From Planctomycetaceae bacterium (GTDB taxonomy: Bacteria; Planctomycetota; MHYJ01; SBBU01): a stretch of 6,366 bases of DNA. The stretch lies in assembly GCA_005239585.1 (NCBI GenBank), contig SBBU01000010.1, positions 1 through 6,366 on the forward strand. The letters run 5' to 3'. Shown here piece after piece: positions 1-5,200 of the stretch. A program made the position numbers and the translations under genes. The notes beneath the pieces are model-generated. The model was not told the origin of the DNA, did not search any database, and saw only the letters and a list, made by a program, of their open reading frames with translations. Position 1 is the first letter of the stretch; each line of letters starts with the position of its first letter.

Positions 1-2
1 GT

Positions 3-515
3 ATAAAAGATTGCATCGTCTATATCGCAGAAGGACTAGAGAAATACAAGTTTATCGTTCCACCCGGCTTACGTACTTTAGATCAAAGTCTTTGTAGATA
101 TGAACCCCATGTTATTACGCTCATGGCAGGGCAGACGTTACAAGTCACAAATTCTGATCCATGTGAACACAATATCAACGGTTCACCGCTAACAATTAGT
201 GGTTTTAATTTTATACAGCCGGAGAATGCCAAACCTGATACGAAGACTTTTGAAAAACCAGAACCAAAACCATTCAAAGTAAAGTGCAATATTCATGACT
301 GGATGGAAGCGTGGATCCATGTACTTCCTCACCCAAAGTTTGTTGTTACCCGGGATGATGGTGCTTTTGAAATACCTAGCCTGCCTGCTGGAAACTACAA
401 GGTAGCGGTCTGGCACGAGAGACTAGGAACTATAGAATTCCATATCCAGTTAGAGAAGAAAGGGTCAGTAACGAAGGATCTTAGCTCGAAAGATTTCAAA
501 AGACATCCGCAGTAG
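3..515 (+). CDS. Cupredoxin-like copper protein with carboxypeptidase-regulatory-like tail (5' truncated)
   Basis: The reading frame is open from the left edge to the TAG at 513-515, so the N-terminus, with any signal peptide, lies outside the window. The ATG at 123 is internal: the upstream codons (IKDCIVYIAEGLEKYKF, then LDQSLCRYEPHV) match the usual start of this family's domain. Numbering from the window edge, the visible part is 170 residues. A cupredoxin-like beta domain covers about 1-110, with a likely type-1 copper set: His56 (in DPCEHNIN), Cys95, His98 and Met101 (in KCNIHDWM). A beta-sandwich segment of carboxypeptidase-regulatory type follows at about 107-150 (DDGAFEIPSLPAGNYKVAVW). 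Family knowledge: such proteins are exported and often sit in respiratory gene clusters. Inference: a periplasmic copper electron carrier or copper handler working with the CtaB and Sco proteins downstream. Copper loading and partner are unproven. Confidence 0.82.
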   Translation: MKDCIVYIAEGLEKYKFIVPPGLRTLDQSLCRYEPHVITLMAGQTLQVTNSDPCEHNINGSPLTISGFNFIQPENAKPDTKTFEKPEPKPFKVKCNIHDWMEAWIHVLPHPKFVVTRDDGAFEIPSLPAGNYKVAVWHERLGTIEFHIQLEKKGSVTKDLSSKDFKRHPQ

Positions 516-519
516 CCCC

Positions 520-524
520 AAGGG
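520..524 (+). promoter_or_regulatory. Ribosome binding site fixing the ctaB TTG start
   Basis: AAGGG ends six bases before the TTG at 531. An in-frame TGA at 528-530 sits immediately before that TTG, so no earlier start is possible. The next in-frame ATG is at residue 42, inside the conserved membrane domain. This makes TTG the only start that keeps the conserved N-terminal segment (DYLTLSKPGIT). Confidence 0.65.
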
Positions 525-530
525 TGTTGA

Positions 531-1424
531 TTGATCCAGACTACACAATCAGCTCACAGGACAAGTTCTATAAATAAGATCAGCGATTATCTGACTCTGT
601 CAAAACCGGGCATTACTATACTTGTCTCGTTTACAACCTTCGTTGGTATTCACATGTCAACGCACGGTACTTTGAATCCTTTACTTGTGATTTTTACGCT
701 TTTGGGGACTTGTCTAGTTGTCTCGGGTGCTAATGCGCTCAATATGGGATTGGAGCATGAAAGAGACGCCCTTATGGCAAGGACGAAGAATCGACCGGTA
801 CCGGCAGGCCGCTTAAAGCCTATAGATGCGCTATTCTTCGGCGTGATCCTAGCTTCAATTGGAATGGTCTGCCTTGCATTTGCTGTCAATCCTATTGCTG
901 GCCTGCTTTCAGCTATAGCGACTATAACTTATGTCTTTATTTATACTCCTTTAAAGACAAGGTCGACGCTTTGCACAATGGTCGGGGCAATAGCAGGCGC
1001 TATGCCACCTGTGATAGGAGGGGCGGCAGTCAAGGGAACGCTCGCGATTCAAGACATGCTTTTATTTCTGATCCTATTCTTGTGGCAGATACCCCATTTT
1101 CTGGCAATAGCAACTATATACAGGGAGGATTATAAAAGAGCGGGTTATTGTATGCTGCCTGTGATAGACCCGGATGGATCCAGTACGACTCGGCAGACAA
1201 TTCTGCAGGCACTTGCCCTTGTTGTAGTAAGTCTGACACCGACCTGGTTTGGAATAACAGGGTTGACATATTTTTATTGCGCGTTAGTTCTAGGTTTCGC
1301 GCTGATATTCTTTGCAACATGGTTTTGGACAAGTCGCTTGATAGGTCAGGCGAGATTAGTTTTCCGCGCCTCGATTTTATATCTGGCAATCTTGTTGATT
1401 GTTATGCTAGTGGACAAGTTATGA
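531..1424 (+). CDS. ctaB: Protoheme IX farnesyltransferase (heme O synthase)
   Basis: Transfers a farnesyl group to protoheme IX to make heme O, the precursor of heme A for heme-copper oxidases. It is an integral inner-membrane UbiA-superfamily prenyltransferase. The 297-residue length is normal. The N-terminal DYLTLSKPGIT precedes the first membrane helix. The first prenyl-diphosphate/Mg-binding loop is at 71-89, with N71, E75, E77, D79, R84, R88 and P89. The second conserved block, YTPLKTRS then VGAIAGAMPPVIGG, is at 138-164. The third, WQIPHF then EDYKRAGYCMLPV, is at 185-211. Several further hydrophobic helices follow, to the C-terminus. The first loop uses Glu at two positions where many CtaB/CyoE proteins have Asp (see findings). 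Translation starts at TTG. The gene begins 15 nt after the cupredoxin stop, and its stop overlaps the sco start as ATGA, indicating one operon and probable translational coupling. Confidence 0.95.
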   Translation: MIQTTQSAHRTSSINKISDYLTLSKPGITILVSFTTFVGIHMSTHGTLNPLLVIFTLLGTCLVVSGANALNMGLEHERDALMARTKNRPVPAGRLKPIDALFFGVILASIGMVCLAFAVNPIAGLLSAIATITYVFIYTPLKTRSTLCTMVGAIAGAMPPVIGGAAVKGTLAIQDMLLFLILFLWQIPHFLAIATIYREDYKRAGYCMLPVIDPDGSSTTRQTILQALALVVVSLTPTWFGITGLTYFYCALVLGFALIFFATWFWTSRLIGQARLVFRASILYLAILLIVMLVDKL

Positions 1425-2086
1425 GTGATAGTTGGGGCGAGACTGGAGAGAAAGTAAAGGGCAAAGAGCGGCTGCTAATAGGGGTACTCTTCTTTGTCGT
1501 TGCCGGTGTTGCCGGGATGGGTTTGGTCCATATTTTCAGAAAGGACAGACCCGGATGGATTACTCACACTGCTGCTGAACTGCCGTTGCCAGTGCTTGGA
1601 AAAGTAGAGAACTTTGAACTCTTGGAATCTAGCGGCAAGCCAATCGGTTTGAAAGAGCTTCTTGGGCGCCCATGGGTGGCGAACTTTATCTACTCGCGGT
1701 GTAAGAATCCATGCCCAACACTTATTGCAAATATGTCTTTGCTTCAAGGCGAGATATCAAAGAGGGTAAGACTTGTCTCTTTCTCTGTAGATCCTGAATT
1801 TGATACACCCCAAGTCCTTTCCGACTTGGCCAAGTCCGTAAATGCGGAACCTGACAGATGGCTATTTATAACAGGTAAGAAAGAGGAGCTCTATAGAGTT
1901 GTTAAAGAGATATTCAAACTATTTGTAAAAGAAAATCCTCAGGACAAGGAGGCCCCTGTCAGCCACACCACACATTTCGTGCTCGTGGATCAGAAAGGTA
2001 ATATAAGGGGATTCTATTCTGGGGATAAGACCCCTGACCTATTCCAGCTAAAGCAGGATATCAACAAACTGCTAGACAAACCCTAG
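1421..2086 (+). CDS. sco: SCO1/SenC/PrrC family copper chaperone for cytochrome c oxidase
   Basis: A membrane-anchored thioredoxin-fold protein; the family inserts copper into, or reduces the cysteines of, the CuA site of oxidase subunit II. From ATG 1421 it is 221 residues, typical for the family. A basic N-terminus (KVKGKER) leads into one membrane helix at about 18-39, placing the rest in the periplasm. The copper site is complete: Cys94 and Cys98 in CKNPC, and His182 in VSHTTHF. The family signature SVDPEFDTP is at 122-130. The PWVANFIYSRC strand before the CxxxC is also as expected. The frame stays open upstream to 1148, but that part lies inside ctaB in another frame and has no Sco homology. 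The ATGA overlap with ctaB plus the anchor helix right after it support 1421. A weak GGA at 1412-1414 could serve as ribosome binding site, with translational coupling doing most of the work. Confidence 0.94.
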   Translation: MSDSWGETGEKVKGKERLLIGVLFFVVAGVAGMGLVHIFRKDRPGWITHTAAELPLPVLGKVENFELLESSGKPIGLKELLGRPWVANFIYSRCKNPCPTLIANMSLLQGEISKRVRLVSFSVDPEFDTPQVLSDLAKSVNAEPDRWLFITGKKEELYRVVKEIFKLFVKENPQDKEAPVSHTTHFVLVDQKGNIRGFYSGDKTPDLFQLKQDINKLLDKP

Positions 2087-2144
2087 TATCTCTTGGACAT
2101 ATTGTTATTCCGATTTTTCCTACCGTAGTTAATGTTTATGAGCG

Positions 2145-2173
2145 TTGACTAGACATTTTGTGCTTGTTATAGT
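2145..2173 (+). promoter_or_regulatory. Putative sigma70-type promoter for the multiheme cytochrome gene
   Basis: TTGACT at 2145-2150 and TATAGT at 2168-2173 are separated by exactly 17 bp, and TG at 2165-2166 gives an extended -10. Each box is one mismatch from consensus. Transcription would start near 2180, leaving a leader of about 105 nt before the ATG at 2285. It lies in the only sizeable non-coding gap in the window. This is a sequence match only; the start point is not demonstrated. Confidence 0.6.
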
Positions 2174-2192
2174 TAGTCCCGATATAGAAGCT

Positions 2193-2255
2193 GATTTCCA
2201 TGGAGACTGCAAGAAAGACGACACTGATGTCGTCTTGTCAAAGCCTTTGGAAATC
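2193..2255 (+). promoter_or_regulatory. Structured leader: two nested perfect inverted repeats
   Basis: The outer arms GATTTCCA (2193-2200) and TGGAAATC (2248-2255) are perfectly complementary over 8 bp. Inside them, AAGACGACA (2215-2223) and TGTCGTCTT (2228-2236) form a 9-bp stem with a CTGA tetraloop. No T-run follows the inner stem, so it does not look like an intrinsic terminator. Its place between the predicted transcription start and the ribosome binding site suggests an RNA leader element or an operator. I do not recognise it as a known riboswitch. The inner stem is convincing; the outer arms could arise by chance. Confidence 0.5.
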
Positions 2256-2274
2256 TTTTGTGGGAAACGGCGTT

Positions 2275-2278
2275 AGGA
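2275..2278 (+). promoter_or_regulatory. Ribosome binding site of the multiheme cytochrome gene
   Basis: AGGA lies six bases before ATG 2285. The upstream frame is closed by a TGA at 2225, with only a TTG at 2258 as an alternative start lacking a comparable site. ATG 2285 also gives a basic cytoplasmic N-terminus directly ahead of the membrane anchor. Confidence 0.6.
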
Positions 2279-2284
2279 TTCAAC

Positions 2285-5200
2285 ATGGCTGAGGAAAAGG
2301 TCCCGGAACAAAAAAAGAAGCCTCTCGGCAAACTCAAAAAAGGTCCTCTCGAGATGGCCGAGTTTTTCTATAATCAAAATAAGCTCCACATTATACTCTT
2401 TCTCTCATCGACACTCTTGATTGTTACTATGGTTATGATGCTCTATCAGGACTGGAAACGCGAGTGGAAAGATTACCAGAGGATGTTCGTCGAAGTGGAA
2501 CGAGAAAGAACTGAGAGAGATTTCAATGATGCAGACGAAAAATTGAAGGCTAAAAAACCTGAGCTTGATGATATTGATTCAAAGATTAAAAAAGCTCGCG
2601 ATGAAAAGGAAAAAAGAAGGATAACACTGAATCTGGACGGAAAAGAAAAACAGTATGTTTACGATGACTTGGTTAAAGAGCAGGTAAAGTTTGAGAGCGA
2701 ACATTTTAAGAAAAAACAGCAGTTCGAATTTATACAAGCCGATTTTTTAAGGATAAGAAACGAGCTGCAGGATGAGGAGGCTCACTACAGGCTCGCAGTT
2801 AAAAATAATGACCCAAAACTCGCAGAGATTGAAAAAAAATACAAGGCAAAGCATAAAGAGTTTGAGGAAATAACTCGTGCAAGAGATGAGCGTAAAGTCG
2901 CTTTCGAAGAAGCAGATAACAAGATGCAAACTATTCAGAGTGCCAAGCTGGAACTTGATAAAGAAGTTATGGAATTTGAAAAAAAGAAAGCAATGATACT
3001 CAAGGACAAAAATGATCTGGATAAGAAGAAGAATGCTCTCAAAGAGACTTTGGATGTGAAGCTTAGAAACGCTCCAATACTCGACTTTTTTGGGCCTACT
3101 TTAACTGTGAAACAGCAGATACTCGATAATATCCAGGAGGATTTAAATTTTGTAAAAGTAGGCCGAGTCGATAGATGCCAGACATGCCATATGGGTATAG
3201 ATAATCCTGCCTATGAACTTGACGAAGCTCTATACAAGAAAGGTGAATACAAATTCAAAGATGCGTCACTCCAAAAAGCCTTCAAGGACAAGTTCAAGTC
3301 AAAAGATGAGGTAGAAAAGTATACAAAGCTCTTCATGGCCCATCCAAGACTTGATCTGTTTGTTGGTTCTACTTCACCTCATAAATTGGAGAAAATGGGT
3401 TGCACAGTTTGTCATGGCGGGGACGGCAGAGAGACTGACTTTGGTAATGCGGTTCATTTCCCCAGAAATCATGATCAGGAGGAGAGGTGGAAAAAGCAAA
3501 ATAATTGGTTCCATCGCGAGCTATGGGACCATCCGATGATAACAAAGCCGTTTTTATATTCTTCATGCCGACAGTGTCATAGTCAGGAAGTAGAGATTAA
3601 AGATGCTGAACCTTACAACAAGGGAATGCTCATATATGAGCGTGCCGGATGTTATGCATGCCATAAAACTGATTCCTATCCTGTACTCGACAAGCATTTG
3701 ACTAGAAATCCTGATGGTACGCTTGACACGCCAAAGCGAATGCGCCGCCCCGGGCCTCCACTTGTATCTATACATGAAAAGGTTTCTGAGGATTGGGCTT
3801 TCAACTGGATATTGTCACCCAGGAGCTTTAGGTATTCGGCAACGATGCCGCATTTCTTCGGGCAGTCAAATGCTCGTTCTATAAAAACTGCAGATAAGGA
3901 GTACAAACCGCAGGAGGTCGAAGATCTTGTGGTCATGTCCATGTTAAGATTCATTTTTCATGAGAGTCAAAGGAGCCCTCCACATTCATTTAAAAATATA
4001 CCTGAACAATTGAAACCTAACCGGGATAGAGGAGAGCAGCTCGTTAATCAGGTTGGCTGCATGGCATGCCATTCTATTAACGAAGATAAAAAGTTTGATG
4101 ACAAAGAAGGCATGTTGTATGCGAGCCAATTCGCACCCAATTTGGCTGGGCTTGGCGACAAGCTTAATACGCCGATTGGACGCAAGTGGTTGTTCAACTG
4201 GGTGCTTGATCCAAAGCACTACTTTCCTCAGAGTAGAATGCCGAGTTTCAGACTAGCAGAACAGGATGCTATTGACATTGCCGAATTCTTGACATCGTTA
4301 AAAATTGATAACAAAGACCGTGCAGACAAGGGCCGTCTCAAGTATGATCCCAAAGCTATGCCTGATCTTGCAAAGAAAGAAGCTTCTGATCTGCTTGACC
4401 ATTTGGTATTCGAACAGTTGAGATTGAATATGAGAGAGTCAGAAGCCAAGGATGAACTCGTGAAGATGAAACGAGATCGAGGTAGTCAGATGCGGTGGCT
4501 GGGTCAAAGGATGGTACAGAATTTTGGGTGCTATTCATGTCACGATATAAAAGGCTTTGATGAAATTGATGGAATAGGTGTGGAGCTGACTGGTGCACAA
4601 CCAATAGGCAGTAAATTTGTAGATAGACTTGATTTTGGTCTTACAAAGTATGACGGATTAAATTATCATGGCATATCGTTTAAGCATCCGATAACTGGAG
4701 AGAAAATAGTAAAAAAAGTGCACCACACAAGAGATGATTGGGTTATCAACAAACTTGCCGATCCACGGGTATACGATGGAGGACTGCTGGATTCAAAGGA
4801 TCCAAGCGAGCTCTTGAAGATGCCGAATTTCAATTTTACTGAGAAGGAAGCGGAGCTTGTAGCTACGTTCGTGCTTTCATTTACAAACTCTGAAATACGA
4901 GGATTGGTAAAGAATGTAGCCAAGCCGGTGGATGAGAGTTCAAAGATCAAAAACAGAGGACTGCGGCTTGTACGCGAGTTTAACTGTAGGAGTTGTCACA
5001 GATTGTCAATGGAAGAGTTCGAGGTTGAATATAAGACTTTTGAGACGAGAGGTGATACAACGTATGAAACTCGGCATAAGGTTTTTCTAGAGGCGCTCTC
5101 AAAAAGAGAGAGTGAGATTTCTAAAAATGATCAAAAAAGAAACTTTTTGAAGATCCTAGGTAAGGACATATTTATCGAAAATAACCTGTCTGATAAAGAG

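Larger units (their letters stand above)
2087..2284 (+). other. Intergenic region between sco and the multiheme cytochrome gene
   Basis: This is 198 bp with no credible coding sequence. It contains the promoter match, the nested inverted repeats, and an AGGA ribosome binding site. A short T-run at 2113-2117 is not preceded by a clear GC-rich stem, so no terminator is called after sco, and some read-through from the upstream operon is possible. Confidence 0.7.

Noticed and set aside
123..515. ATG 123 as the start of the first gene
   Set aside because: The frame is open to the window edge, and the upstream residues fit the family (LDQSLCRYEPHV before the copper domain), so this Met is internal.
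1148..1420. Longer sco reading frame starting inside ctaB (312 residues in total)
   Set aside because: The extra 91 residues overlap conserved ctaB sequence in another frame and show no Sco features. The ATG at 1421 gives a normal-length protein with its anchor helix at the N-terminus.
1166..1560. 14-bp direct repeat AGACCCGGATGGAT at 1166-1179 and 1547-1560
   Set aside because: One copy lies in ctaB (reads DPDG) and one in sco (reads RPGW), in different gene frames. A single 14-bp match in over 6 kb is only mildly unlikely, and neither copy has flanking mobile-element features.
2087..2125. Possible terminator after sco using the T-run at 2113-2117
   Set aside because: No stable GC-rich stem precedes the T-run; the only pairings are short and AT-rich.
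2239..2249. CAAAG-C-CTTTG dyad in the leader
   Set aside because: A one-base loop cannot form a hairpin, and the dyad is too short on its own to call an operator. It is noted only as lying beside the stronger nested repeats.
3351..4256. Short + and - strand frames inside the cytochrome gene
   Set aside because: They lie wholly within the long cytochrome frame, have no recognisable domain or ribosome binding site, and disappear once the edge-truncated gene is recognised. The same holds for the other reverse-strand frames in the window.
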